The notes under the pieces are model-generated. The model had not been told where the DNA came from and ran no database searches. It was given only the letters and a program-made list of their open reading frames with translations. DNA of 64,000 nucleotides from Bactericera cockerelli (lineage: Eukaryota; Arthropoda; Insecta; Hemiptera; Triozidae): assembly GCA_024516035.1 (NCBI GenBank), contig CM044963.1:28450315-28514314 (forward strand), written 5' to 3'. Position 1 is the first letter of the stretch; every line of letters begins with the position of its first letter. Shown one piece after another: positions 10,971-21,966 of this stretch. The translations under genes were made by a program, and so were the position numbers.

Positions 10971-12581
10971 TAGAGGGAGAGAGCGAAAGAGAGAGAGAGA
11001 GAGAGAGAGGCGAATGAGGATGTGAGAAATATTAGCTCGTAGGTAAGAAGGCTTGGCTCGCATACTAATCAAAAAACAGTGCCATCCCAATGCCAAAAAC
11101 AGCAGATAACGGACAAATTTACTATCTCTGCAAAGCTATTAATAACTCCACTCCACAGTTCTGAGGTAGAACTAAGTTACAAAAGTCACCATTGGTTTCA
11201 AAAATTTGTGTGAGGAGAATCCATAGTGTGTACTATGGCTAAATAAAAAATGGCAACAGTCTTTTTTATTTTGTAGTCATGAATTTTTTGCTGGCTCTGG
11301 CGTTCGGACCCGTCTGGGATCTTCCTCATGGCAAGTGACTAGCTCACCACTAAGCTAATCGTGCGCTTCTTCTAATAGTTTCTCATTGAACATACTAACA
11401 CAAAATGCTTTTAATACCTTTTTGTTTATACCAAAATAGTATAAAACATAATAAAGACTTCAAAATTTTTTTTCATTTTAAAAAATATTACCTATCTTGT
11501 TTTTTTTTTTCAAGATTTCTATTAAGAGTTGGCAATCGGTAAATATTTGTTATTTAATTTGTATTGTTTATAATAGAAGAACCTACCTGCATATTTACCT
11601 GGCTCTATCTTATAAACTCTATTTTCGTTAAGAAAATTCGATAGTTTTTTTTTCTCTCATAGGGAAGCATAAGAAAAACCATCCTTACATTATCAAGGCA
11701 GACTCTTAGGGGCTTACATGAATAATGATTATGTGTATTATGATACCAATAGTATCTGATATAACTCAATTTACAGATGGTACCTATTACCACCAAAAAA
11801 ACCATAAGTTGTTGGTGTTACAACAGGTCAGATATTCCATCAGATTTTTTTGATAATTAAAATAAAATTGACCGCCGAGAAATGAACCTCAGTCATGCGA
11901 TTAACACTCTTAGCACTACCACATCAAGCTAACACCACTGACAATCTGAAAAGCACGAAAATTATCATTTAAATTTTCCTAAACTGGCTGATGAAGGCAT
12001 GTGAGACCGCGGTATTCAAAAAAGCAATGTAAACAATTTTTGTAAACAATACAAGACGCCCTTACACAGTCTACAGCTAGAAAACTCTTAGGATTTTTGA
12101 AGAGTTTTTGGCAAACATCTAATAATGTTTCCCAGAAGATCACGTGATAAAAAATTGTATTATTATGTTTTAGCATCCTCGGGGCGGCCGCCAACTTTTA
12201 TCAAACTTGCCCATGTCTGTGCCAAAATTTGTTCGGGCAAATGTCGAGTGTTTTATTTAGTAAAAAAGTTTTTTCGTGTGGTTTTTTCTGTTCAGGTGAA
12301 AAAATATATGACAAACCTAACCGTAAAAAACAAAGTAGTGTATCTAGAAACATCGAAATTTTGTTGGCTTTCTGCAGAATTGTTCAGAATCAACTCATCT
12401 TAAACAGGAAAAAAGTTCTGACCTGAAGAATAAGCCAAAGTCGGACTTTTTCAGAAAGTTGCAAAAAATCACTTTGTGCAATTACAAAGGCGAATCCGAA
12501 AAAACGGATTGCAGATCCGGCCTGGAAATGTCGTCAGTAATCTACCATTAACGGGTGTAAACGTTTTTTTGGTCCACCCTG
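9898..12581. mobile_element. Palindromic TA-inserted element 2, CAGGGTGGACC ends (2.7 kb)
   Basis: Ends CAGGGTGGACCAAAAAAACG and its inverted copy, with TA on both sides. The arms are about 455 bp (9898-10355 and 12125-12581). The loop contains a GA microsatellite (10876-11010) and a SINE-like segment near 11255-11375 (family E). A second copy at 28281-30648 has the same loop, so the composite itself is mobile. No transposase ORF. Confidence 0.85.
10876..11010. repeat. GA/GATA microsatellite in the loop of foldback element 2
   Basis: A (GAGA)n run with an inner (GATA)n run. The orthologous place in the second copy (29256-29308) has a shorter pure GA run, so the tract changed length after the copies separated. 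Confidence 0.85.
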
Positions 12582-12585
12582 TATA

Positions 12586-14179
12586 CAGTATGTTTCACAA
12601 AAGGTGGCCACCCCCTCGTAACTTTTGAACGCGACGGAATTTTTGAATTCTGTAAAGTCCTAAGTATAGGAAGTGCCCTATGGCCCATCCTGTGGTCATA
12701 TTTATTTTTGGCCCCGGTCGGCCCTTCCGGCTTTTAGGCCATATTTTTTAATTTTTCTCGAGAATTTTAAATGGAATGCTATATTTTTTATTCCTGTCAA
12801 TGAAAGTCCAAATTAGGCTGAGTATAATGAGCTTTTAAAATTTCCAAAAACTTTATCAGGGGTGGAGCTAGTAGGGTGCAAGTTTCAAAAATGTTACACG
12901 CTGTATTTCAGCGTTAGTTAGATTTTTTAGTACTTGTTTTACTTACTTAGGTTCAAAATATTGTTTTACACCATATGAAATCAAAAAAATATTCTTGTTT
13001 ACTTCTAATCAGGGTCATAGTAAGGTTTTGTAAAAGTACTTTTTTTCTCACGTCAATTTTTCCGTAAATTAATGGTGTTCTCGAAATTGGCATTTTTAGA
13101 GGTGAAAGTCTGCAGTCACACATGTTTTTTATGCTTGAAATCGAAAGAAAACTTAACGGAGAAGCGATTAACATCATAAAAAAAGCCAGTTAACCTGCTA
13201 GTTTTTTCACGACAGTGTCCGGTAAAGTGGGTGAATTTCGTATTGGTTTTTTTTTTTTTTTTGTTGTTGAGGAAACACAATTGGCATAGAAAATAAATAA
13301 TATCTAAGAAGGGAATAATTCTTCAATAAACATAACTAAATGCGAAATTAAATGAAAATTATTTCTTCTAAATCAGTGATGGAATTTTTTTTTTTTTCTC
13401 TCCCTTTTTTTCACTTTTCAAAGTTCAAGTTGTATCAAAAATAATTATCGGATAATGCTGCTTCTAAAGTCGGCCTAGGGGTCCCCATTTTGTTTGGTTA
13501 AGACAACAAAAAAAAAAACCAATACGAAATTCACCCACTTTACCGGACACTGTCGTGAAAAAACTAGCAGGTTAACTGGCTTTTTTTATGATCTTAATCG
13601 CTTCTCCGTTAAGTTTTCTTTCGATTTAAAGCATAAAAAACATATGTCACTGCAGACTTCACCTCTAAAAATGCCAATTTCGAGAACACCATTAATTTAC
13701 GGAAAAATTGACGTGAGAAAAAAAGTACTTTTACAAAAACCTTACTATGACCCTGATTAGAAGTAAACAAGAATATTTTTTTGATTTCATATGGTGTAAA
13801 ACAATATTTTGAACCTAAGTAAGTAAAACAAGTACTAAAAAATCTAACTAACGCTGAAATACAGCGTGTAACATTTTTGAAACTTGCACCCTACTAGCTC
13901 CACCCCTGATAAAGTTTTTGGAAATTTTAAAAGCTCATTATACTCAACCTAACTTGGACTTTCATTAACAGGAATAAAAAATATAGCATTCCATTTAAAA
14001 TTCTCGAGAAAAATGAAAAAATATGGCCTAAAAGCCGGAAGGGCCGACCGGGGCCAAAAATAAATATGACCACAGGATGGGCCACAGGGCACTTCCTATA
14101 CTTAGGACTTTACAGAATTGAAAAATTCTGTCGCGTTCAAAAGTTACGAGGGGGTGGCCAACTTTTCTGAAACATACTG
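12586..14179. mobile_element. Palindromic TA-adjacent element 3, CAGTATGTTTC ends
   Basis: The left end CAGTATGTTTCACAAAAGG is found inverted at 14160-14179. The arms are about 670 bp each (12586-13258 and 13505-14179), leaving a loop of about 250 bp of AT-rich DNA. The left flank is TA; the right flank is CA, probably a decayed TA. No transposase ORF. It abuts element 2 with only TATA between them. Confidence 0.8.
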
Positions 14180-14379
14180 CATACACTATGAAATACATTT
14201 TTTTTTTACATTTTCAAATAATTAGTGTTTATGAAGTTTAAAACAGAAGTGGGGTCATATGAAAGACAAACTAATAGGTCATTAGGACCCAGAAACGCTT
14301 TCCACTCTTCAAATCTCTAAATCTCCCTTTAAACTGTCACAAAACGCAATCTGATTGTTTAATTTTAATTATTATTATT

Positions 14380-14860
14380 ATTGAACATGTTTGATCAAGT
14401 TTTATTTACAATAAATTACATAGAAATTGAAATTGATAAAACAAAACTTGATCAAGGGTGGTGCTAATTCGAACGCAATAACCAATCAGTCTGGCTGGGG
14501 GACTATAAACAAGGAGTAGACCAGCAGTCTGGCTGGGGGACTATAAACCGGGATGAGACCAGCAGTCTGGCTGGGGGGCTATAAACAGGGAGTAGACCAG
14601 CATTGGCTTGGTTCTGGGGGCCCTTGTCAATTATTAGCGTCCTTGTAAATACTGTGGTAGAAGTGCTGAGTCATTCCTCCACTGTCTGGCTACCATCATT
14701 CACGATGACGCCACCCTCTGATGATGAACCAATCAGAGTGCTTTTCTTATTAAACATGTTGGATCAAGTTTTATTTACAATAAAGTAGGTACATAGAATA
14801 TTCACATAGAAATTGAAATAAAACAAAACTTGATCAAGGGCGGTGCTAATGCCAACGGCA
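14380..14860. repeat. 38-bp minisatellite element (family G) flanked by a 10-bp duplication and a 110-bp direct repeat
   Basis: 14490-14726 holds three copies of a 38-bp unit (gtctggctgggggactataa and on) and then the single-copy end shared with 42343-42540 and 44312-44655. It is bracketed by AACCAATCAG at 14480-14489 and 14727-14736, a likely target-site duplication. Outside that, about 110 bp around a tgatcaagttttatttac motif occurs on both sides (14380-14480 and 14740-14860). Confidence 0.65.
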
Positions 14861-14981
14861 TTCTTCCAGTGCTTTGTGTGACGGTTGAAACGGAGAAACG
14901 GAGATTGGTTTCTGGAACGGACAACATGTGACCCAGGTTCAAATCTCGGCGAGGTTTTTCCGGCTCTGTACTTTGGAGTTC

Positions 14982-15345
14982 GGACCCTAGCCTCGTGATA
15001 ACAATAGGGGTAGTTGTAGACACTGACTGACCTCAGTAGCTTGATCGGGCTCTGTACTTTGGACCCTAGCCTCGTGATAACAATAGGGGTAGTTGTAGAC
15101 ACTGACTGACCTCAGTAGCTTGATCGGGCTCTGTACTTTGGACCCTAGCCTCGTGATAACAATAGGGGTAGTTGTAGACACTGACTGACCTCAGTAGCTT
15201 GATCGGGCTCTGTACTTCGGACCCTAGCCTCGTGATAACAATAGGGGTAGTTGTAGACACTGACTTGTCGACTTGTAAGACGTCGGACTTGAAACCCGGT
15301 TTCAGAGTTAATTTAGAAAAGCGAGGCAGTTGTGATATCACAACT
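14982..15345. repeat. 79-bp tandem repeat made from a SINE head, plus a SINE remnant
   Basis: The segment starting ggaccctagcctcgtg begins near 14982, at 15061, 15140 and 15219, with a period of 79 bp. Each unit contains the first about 20 bp of SINE family A (ctgacctcagtagcttgatc). After the last unit comes a diverged SINE A body to about 15345. Open frames across it follow from the repeat. Confidence 0.8.
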
Positions 15346-16404
15346 GCCCACAACAAAGTTGCTCAAGAGGTTATGAGACGTCCTCAAGAGGTTACACCAT
15401 TTTTTTTTTTTTTTGCATAAAGGAACACAATTCTTCCGATTTCTAACCCTTCAAGTACTGGCGTTACATATACATATGTAACACGAAACACGTGTCAGCA
15501 GATTTCTTTTTAATATTAAAAACAATATAATAGTACTCATATAACACATTTTTAGTGATTCATAATAGTCGAATCAACCTGTGGCCACAGAAAGTTCACT
15601 GTTACAAATATGTAACGCCAGGACTTGACATGTGCAGTAGAAAAATAGAAAACTATAAAAAAAAGTTTTCGCACTTGAAGGGCTAATATTAGAGATTTAT
15701 CGAAATAGCCCAGGCAAATTAGTGCTAAAATGGGGTCTAGCGGCAAAAAATTGCTCAATAGCTGGAAATCGTTTTAAACCCTTAAAGGGGTCCTGAATAA
15801 TGGGTATATGAGTTTGCGACGGATTTTAGATTGTGCTTCCGAGTTTAGGGCCTAAATAGTGCAAATTTTTTGCACTTTTTTTAAAATTGCGCTTATAACT
15901 CAAAATGTATTTATTCTACAGAAAATTTGACTCAGTTCTTATCTAAGGAGCATAAAATTATGCGTCTAATGACGTTTGAATCATTAAAATAAGTTAAGCC
16001 GTTCAGCCACAATCGCTCCTCAAAGATGGGTGATTTTTTCAAACATAGCTCAAAATTGAAAATTCTCAACTTTCAACGCCTGTAAGTCAAAATGGACTGC
16101 ACCAATTGAAAAATTTAATAGAATCGAACTTGTAGAAAATGTAAATTTAAGTAAAATACTGTTTGAAATTTGCTTACTCCAGTGCTGAGATATGAATTTT
16201 AAGCCGAAAGAGTTCCTAGCGCCAAATTTCCGCTAAGGCAGTGCAACGCAAGAAACTTCATCTGAACTCTAATTATTACAACTTTTCAAGCAAAACTGAA
16301 CGTAATCTATGGAATTCAGTCGAATAGGTAATTTAAAATTTTGAGAAACTTGCACTGAATTTTACTAAGATCTTTACTGAACATGTGATTTCAAGACAGC
16401 AGGC

Positions 16405-17043
16405 ACACTATGGAGGATGTAACTTGTTTTATATGCGGGAACATTGTGCAAGAAGGAATATTAATAATATAATAATAGAAATGCATTTTCTTTGTGTTGT
16501 TATGTCACAATTTTAGTGGGTAGCGCAGAATCATAGAACTTTGCCAGTTTAATTTACAATATCTTGTATTATTTGTGTGCCTATGATTCAGACACTGGTC
16601 GCTGCTTCATATCAAAGCAGCTACTCTTTTTTCCTCACGACTCACGAAGTATGAGTACACCCCGAACATCCAAGTACAGAGCAGAAAAAATCCCATCCCG
16701 CTGGGAATTGAACCCAGGTCACCATGCGTGCAATGCCTAGCGCGCTAACTCACTCGGCTACAGTGACTACAACATATTAAAGGAAAAGTCACTTCGATTG
16801 TTCATTGAGGACAGCAGGAGGAGAAATGATGGGCATCACACGTGGTTACAGACTCAGAGATCTGTTATACTTCACGAGAAGTGTCGCAAAGGTGTCTACA
16901 CGAAGGAGTCAAACACTGTAAAGGCCGAAAAAGAAGCAAGAAACGGGAGCCGTGTGACAAGAGGCCGTGTGGAAATACCAAAATTCAACTTCAAGGAGCT
17001 CTGCTTCTACTGTGGAAAAGATATGGAGGTTCTAGGTACTAAC
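16405..17043 (+). pseudogene. Captured gene fragment, left-arm copy (CxxCG zinc-binding-like protein)
   Basis: Starting at ATG near 16409 the sequence codes MEDVTCFICGNIVQEG. It is interrupted by a SINE (16497-16775) and continues from about 16778 as KEKSLRLFIEDSRRRNDG through a charged region to ELCFYCGKD. It then diverges into unrelated sequence. Two Cys-x-x-Cys-Gly motifs suggest zinc binding. Similar Cys/His-rich N-terminal modules occur in uncharacterised invertebrate proteins; I cannot assign a function. The copy is broken by the SINE and truncated at its 3' end. Confidence 0.55.
16497..16775 (-). mobile_element. tRNA-derived SINE, family C, inserted in the captured fragment
   Basis: On the minus strand the head (gtcactgtagccgagtgagt) contains tRNA-like A and B boxes (ggttcaattccc). 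The body contains the conserved ctctgtacttggatgttcgg stretch and ends at a gtgggtagcgcagaat region. Copies lie at 32573-32825, 33093-33312 and 49656-49930. The right-arm copy of the host fragment lacks this insertion, so the SINE is younger than the arm duplication. Confidence 0.8.
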
Positions 17044-17279
17044 GACTTCTTAGGAGTGAACCACTTATTAGTCTCACCTTGGCAGTATAAACAATAGGCC
17101 GGAGTGAAACAGGGGGGTAAAAAAATAATTTTGGAATTTGAAAACGCCTAATATGTCAAAAGTTGTGATTTTGTGAGTAGATCAATCCCTGAAAGTTTCA
17201 AAAATTAAAAAAATGATCTTGAGTCTCCACATTGAGCTTAAAGTTTTTGCTATTTTTGAGTATGCAATTTGAAGGGGCA

Positions 17280-18300
17280 TCATCGGTTTTTGCACTTGAA
17301 GCACGTCTAACATGAAAAGTGTTCATTATACAAAAAAAGATAATGAATAAAATTATGTTGTAAACAATTTTTTCTATATTTTAATTCCTTGAAACTTCTC
17401 TCTATGATGTACTATCTATGAGGTAGAACATAAACAATTGTAACTCTAGCAGAAACTTCGGAAAATGATAATAATATGGTAGGTTATTAGTCCATATCAT
17501 AGGTGCTGTTACAACTCAGGCCTACTTTTTTCAGGATAAAAGATTTACGTTGTTATCTATATTTAGTTGGTTATTTAAGACATCTTCCTACATTATACGA
17601 GAACAAGTAATATGTATGTATATAAAATCTATGTAGGTAACTGTGTGCGAAAATAAATTTAATGCTTACTGACATTTTCTCGCTTGTTCTTGTCCGGTCT
17701 CGTCTCCAATTTGTAGATTTGTAATTAAAGCAGTACAAAACTGAGTTTTCAGATCTTTCTTTCTATGTGAAAATGATTGTTGAAATTAATTTGTGCATTC
17801 GTTAGAAATTAACTACGGATATTACGGATCAAATTTTTCTAGGTTGATTTGATTGTTTAAATAAAATAACTAACTAATATTTGTATGAAGTGAAATACCC
17901 ATATCATGTCAGTATTACCTAAGAATAATAATCGTTTTGATTCATAGTTAATATTACATGTATTAAATCTTTTAATTATAACTTTAAATTGTTTTTTTTT
18001 TTTTTAATTTGCAGCCGCCCTACTGAAAGTTTTTAATATTTGGCCCTCTTTTCCTACAGAGCGTTAATTATTGAGGCACTTCATGTAAAAGATATAACTT
18101 CTTGCTGATTACATAATAAAAGTGATTGCCCCGTCGTGGTTTTAAATTTAAAAAAAAAAAAATAGCTCAGAAAGGCCCATGCATTTATTTAAAATGATTA
18201 AGAAATGTTCTTTCTTGTCTATACAATACAAAAAACTTATGTTTGATGTGATACAGAGAAACGCGTATTTCGCTTACTTTGAAAATACTCTTCTCGCAAA
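17280..18300. other. AT-rich loop sequence, nothing recognised
   Basis: A+T-rich, with no open frame or repeat family recognised beyond short runs. Confidence 0.5.
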
Positions 18301-18301
18301 C

Positions 18302-18442
18302 TGACCAAGTAGCTTGATCGATAAGGTTGCGGACTTGTAACCTAGAGGTCGGTGGTTCATGTCCGGTTTCAGCGTAGAATTAGTAAAGCGAGTTTGAGTA
18401 GTTGTGATATCACGAAATTGATTAACACAAATATGATAACTT
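18302..18442 (+). mobile_element. tRNA-derived SINE, family A
   Basis: Head agtagcttgatcgataagg (A box) and ggtggttcatgtcc (B box), then a body (agcgtagaattagtaaagcg) ending in aaatatgataact. Other copies lie at 31571, 32230 and, inverted, at 45849. Confidence 0.8.
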
Positions 18443-18473
18443 TTCAACTTGTACTTCTTGCAATGCTAAGGTG

Positions 18474-18665
18474 CACTTTTAGTCAAGTGGTTAACGCGCT
18501 AGTCTGGTAAACCAGGTAGGGATCCGTTGGTTCGAATCCCACCCAGTGAATGAACTTTTCCTCATTAATTTGTGTTTGTGACCACATAATAATAAGACTC
18601 TGAGGGTTAGGTGGTAGAAAATGCTTTGAGCACTAACCTCGCCCGGTGATTACCTTCACTAAAGT
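18474..18665 (+). mobile_element. tRNA-derived SINE, family B
   Basis: Head gtggttaacgcgctagtctg (A box) and gttggttcgaatccc (B box). The body includes ccacataataataagactct and ends near accttcact. It lies 30 bp after a family A copy. Confidence 0.8.
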
Positions 18666-18769
18666 GTGTTATTATAATTAAGGATTCGCGCTCTAATGTG
18701 CGAGAACAAGCATTGGGTAGAATTTTAAAATCCCGCAAGCTTCATAAAGATAATGTGAACGATGGTAGC

Positions 18770-19140
18770 CAGACAATGGAGGAATGATTCAGCACTCCTA
18801 CCACTGTCTTTACAAGGAGTCTATTAATTGACAAGGACCCCCCGAACCAAGCCAATGCTGGTCTACTCCCTGTTTATAGTCACCCAGCCAGACTGCTGGT
18901 CTCCTCTATGTTTTAAGTCCCCCAGCCCCAATTGTCTCCTCATAATTTTGAAGCTGATGACTACTTCAACCTCATATATCAGTTGGGAAAATCTGGATCC
19001 AGCTGCCACCTTGAACCTGACTGATGAGGAAATTATATGCCTCATCCGATCCCAAACGGAGTTCGATGCTCTCAAACTCCCATGCCAGCAGCCACACTCA
19101 AGCTGTGACAAGGCGTATCAGGCTGGTAATGGTAACTGAG
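18770..19140 (+). repeat. Family-G minisatellite element copy with an extended 3' part
   Basis: Starts with the gatggtagccagacaatgga segment shared with 42343 and 44312, then about two degenerate 38-bp units (ccagccagactgctggtctc) to about 18935. The following 200 bp (to 19140) is open in one frame, with no recognised protein similarity, and is not seen in the other copies. Confidence 0.55.
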
Positions 19141-19806
19141 GCATCACAATCTGTTTGTGGCGAAGTTGCCCGAGATCGATTTATACGTGCTCGACAAAAG
19201 AGCCGTAAAAATATTCCTGTGTGTAGCACAAAAAAGTTTTTTTTGGTAATACATAAAATGAATGATAATCATTTGAAAATATAAAACCTTTGATCCTTAA
19301 TTTAGTACTTTTCATTGTTTGTTCTTTCTGGTAATGTCTTTAATACATATGATACTCGCTATCATATAAGATAATAATAATTTTATGATTTTTTAGAAGC
19401 GGAGTGTCCCAAAAATTATAATTTTCATAAGTTTTCAACAAGAGTCATTACTATTAGTGTTCTATCTCTTTAACTGTACATCATAGAGAGACGTTTATGA
19501 TACTAAATGATACAGAAAATTATTCTCAATACAATTTAATACAATACTTTTTTTGTAAAATGAAAACTTTTCATGTCAGAGGTCAATAAAGGGTAAAAAA
19601 CTATGTTGCCCCTTCAAATTGCATACCCAAAAATAGCAAAAACTTTAAGCTCAATGTGGAGACTCAAGATCATTTTTTTAATTTTTGAAACTTTCAGGGA
19701 TTGATCTACTCACAAAATCACAACTTTTGACATATTAGGCGTTTTCAAATTCCAAAATTATTTTTTTCACTCCGGCCTAATAAACAAGGTACTTTCTATT
19801 CTATTT

Positions 19807-20531
19807 TACCCCCCCATGGCATGGGAACGTATCATGGCCATCAATGGTATCCATGTTTATATCGGCGTTGTCATATACGAATTGAGTTTATGAATTTTTA
19901 GTGATGATAAGGCCATGATACGTTCCATGCTATGGGGGGGTATTCAGTGCTTCACTCCTAAGAAGTCGTTAGTACCTAGAACCTCCATACTGAAGGTGAA
20001 ATCAATCCCACTAGTGACCAGTTTGAGCGAACTCTCCCTGTTCACGCCATGTGACTCCAGTTTGAATTGCCTCCAAACTTACCCCGCGCATATCACTCGA
20101 TCTCTACGCCCCTAACTGTTAGAGATAACACTTCGATATCAGATGATAGGCATATCATAATATGATCTTACAAAGAAAGCCAGAGATTTGGTACGATAGA
20201 TTGGGAACGACGATGCCTCGTTCAGATTGTAACAACCAGTGGTCAGGGTACGTCTTCTCTCCTTCCTCGATCTACCACCTTTGATCCCCTTCTAAAGGTG
20301 TAATTACTTGGTACAAGTACTCAAGGTAAGACCATCCAATCTCATTTCATAGTAGTAGTTTATTTCTTCCTTTTATCTTTCCGTGTAAATTTAATACTCT
20401 TTAATACCTTTCGTAGTAGCGTTATTGAACCAGCGCCCTTTTTCTTCGTTAAACCCCAGTAACTGGGAAACTTAGGTCTTTCGGCTTCAAAGCCCCAGTT
20501 ACTACATTAATTCACTCCCCTCGTCCAGATA
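19807..20531. other. Loop region of short inverted repeats
   Basis: A G/C-run inverted repeat (about 35-bp arms, acccccccatggcatgggaa and inverse) spans 19807-19945. Another small inverted repeat around ccccagtaactggg spans 20455-20508. Between them is sequence with no recognised coding content. Confidence 0.5.
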
Positions 20532-20595
20532 TGTCGTGGTATGTTCTTTAATTCACGCCCATAGATGGGCGTGAATTAAAGAACATACCACGACA
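20532..20595. repeat. Perfect hairpin, 31-bp arms and 2-base loop
   Basis: TGTCGTGGTATGTTCTTTAA and 11 more bases at 20532-20562 are followed by AG and then by the exact reverse complement to 20595. One arm is the 3' coding end of the captured gene fragment. Confidence 0.95.
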
Positions 20596-21113
20596 AGAAT
20601 CGTACTTGCCTTCAGCGGCTACGAGGTCTGATTCAGTTGCCATCCTACGCAATACCACCGCTCCCATTTCATCTTCTCTGGCAATAGCAGAACCTTTAAT
20701 TTTTTGCATTATTTCTTGTGTGTGAATTTCACGCACTGTTTCACGTCTATGAAGAGGAAGCTTTTTCTGTTTAGCCTTGAAGCTTTCAGAGGCATCTTTT
20801 CCACAGTAGAAGCAGAGCTCCTTAAAGTTGAATTTTGGTATTTCCTCACGGCCTCTTGTCACACGGCTTCCGTTTCCTGCTTCTTTTTCGGCCTTTACAT
20901 GTTTTTACATGTTTGACTCTTTGGTGTAGACACCTTTGCGACACTTGTCGTGAAGTATAACAGATATCTGAGTCTGTAACCACGTGTGATGCCCATCATT
21001 CCTCCTCCTGATGGCCTCAATGAACGTTCGAAGTGACTTTTCCTTTAATATTCCTCTATCCGCTCCTTCTTGCACAATGTTCCCATATATAAAACAAGTT
21101 ACATCCTCCATGG
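20567..21113 (-). pseudogene. Captured gene fragment, right-arm copy
   Basis: Reading leftward from an ATG at about 21111 the sequence codes MEDVTCFIYGNIVQEG, then the same charged region as the left arm, a stop near 20905 caused by a 10-base repeat (catgtaaaaa), and then a frame through ELCFYCGKD and a further 80 residues ending ESDLVAAEGKYDSCRGMFF. The pattern of two Cys-x-x-Cys-Gly-like motifs, with downstream Cys, resembles zinc-binding modules, but the first Cys pair is degraded here (C to Y). It is longer than the left-arm copy and ends within the 20532-20595 hairpin. Function unknown. Confidence 0.6.
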
Positions 21114-21125
21114 ATGTAACTTGTT
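21091..21125. repeat. Perfect hairpin, 15-bp arms, at the start codon of the captured fragment
   Basis: AAACAAGTTACATCC, five bases, then GGATGTAACTTGTTT. One arm is the first codons of the captured fragment. In the left-arm copy the same place has an unrelated leader (cagcaggcacact) instead of the inverted duplicate. Confidence 0.9.
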
Positions 21126-21966
21126 TTTATCTTGAAATCACATGTTCAGTAAACAGATCTTAGTAAAATAAGTGCAAGTTCCTCAAAATTTTAAACTACC
21201 TATTCGACGGAATTCAGTAGATAACGTTCAGTTTTGCTTGAAAAGTTGTAAGAATGTGATAATTTTAGAGTTGAGACGAAGTTTTTTGCGTTGCACTGCC
21301 TTAGCGAAAATTTGGCGCTAGGAACTCTTTCGGTTTAAAATTCATATCTCAGCACTGGAGTAAGCAAATTTCAAACAGTATTTTACTTAAATTTACATTT
21401 TCTACAAGTTCGATTCTATTAAATTTTTCAATTGGTGCAGTCCATTTTGACTTACAGGCGTTAAAATTTGAGAATTTTCAATTTTGAGCTATGTTTGAAA
21501 AAATCACCCATCTTTGAGGAGCGATTGTGGCTGAACGGCTTAACTTATTTTAATGATTCAAACGTCATTAGACGCATAATTTTATGCTCCTTAGATAAGA
21601 ACTGAGTCAAATTTTCTGTTGAATAAATACATTTTGAGTTATAAGCGCAATTTTAAAAAAAGTGCAAAAAATTTGCACTATTCAGGCCCTAAACTCGGAA
21701 GCACAATCTAAAATCCGTCGCAAACTCATATACCCATTATTCAAGACCCTTTTAAGTGTTTAAAACGATTTCCAGCTATTGAGCAATTTTTTGCCGCTAG
21801 AGCACTAATTTGCCTGGGCTAAAAGTAAAATAAGTAAAATTAAACTGTTTTCCAGACGCTCATTTCTCTTTACGTGTTTTCAACAATATTATTTATGGTG
21901 GGAAAAATTCAATTTTTTTAGTAAAATGAAAAATCTATTTTTATTTTTATAAATATAATAAATATT

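Larger units (their letters stand above)
17096..19785. mobile_element. Inner palindromic element, GGCCGGAGTGAA ends
   Basis: About 190 bp starting GCCGGAGTGAAACAGG at 17096 recurs inverted at 19595-19785. The loop contains AT-rich DNA, SINE A (18302), SINE B (18474) and a family-G minisatellite fragment (18770-19140). No transposase. Confidence 0.7.
15707..21820. mobile_element. 6.1-kb nested palindromic element carrying a gene fragment in both arms
   Basis: The start AGCCCAGGCAAATTAGTG is present inverted at 21803-21820. The left arm runs from 15707 to about 17050 with a SINE insertion at 16497-16775. The right arm runs from 21820 down to about 20780, with matching pieces further in near 19935-19990. 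Both arms contain the same protein fragment (16405-17043 and 20567-21113). A second palindrome (17096-19785) sits in the loop. No transposase is recognisable and no clear target duplication was identified. Confidence 0.75.

Noticed and set aside
18828..19139. 103-codon plus-strand frame and the overlapping minus-strand frame
   Set aside because: The first half is family-G repeat; the second half has no recognisable similarity and no splice or start context.
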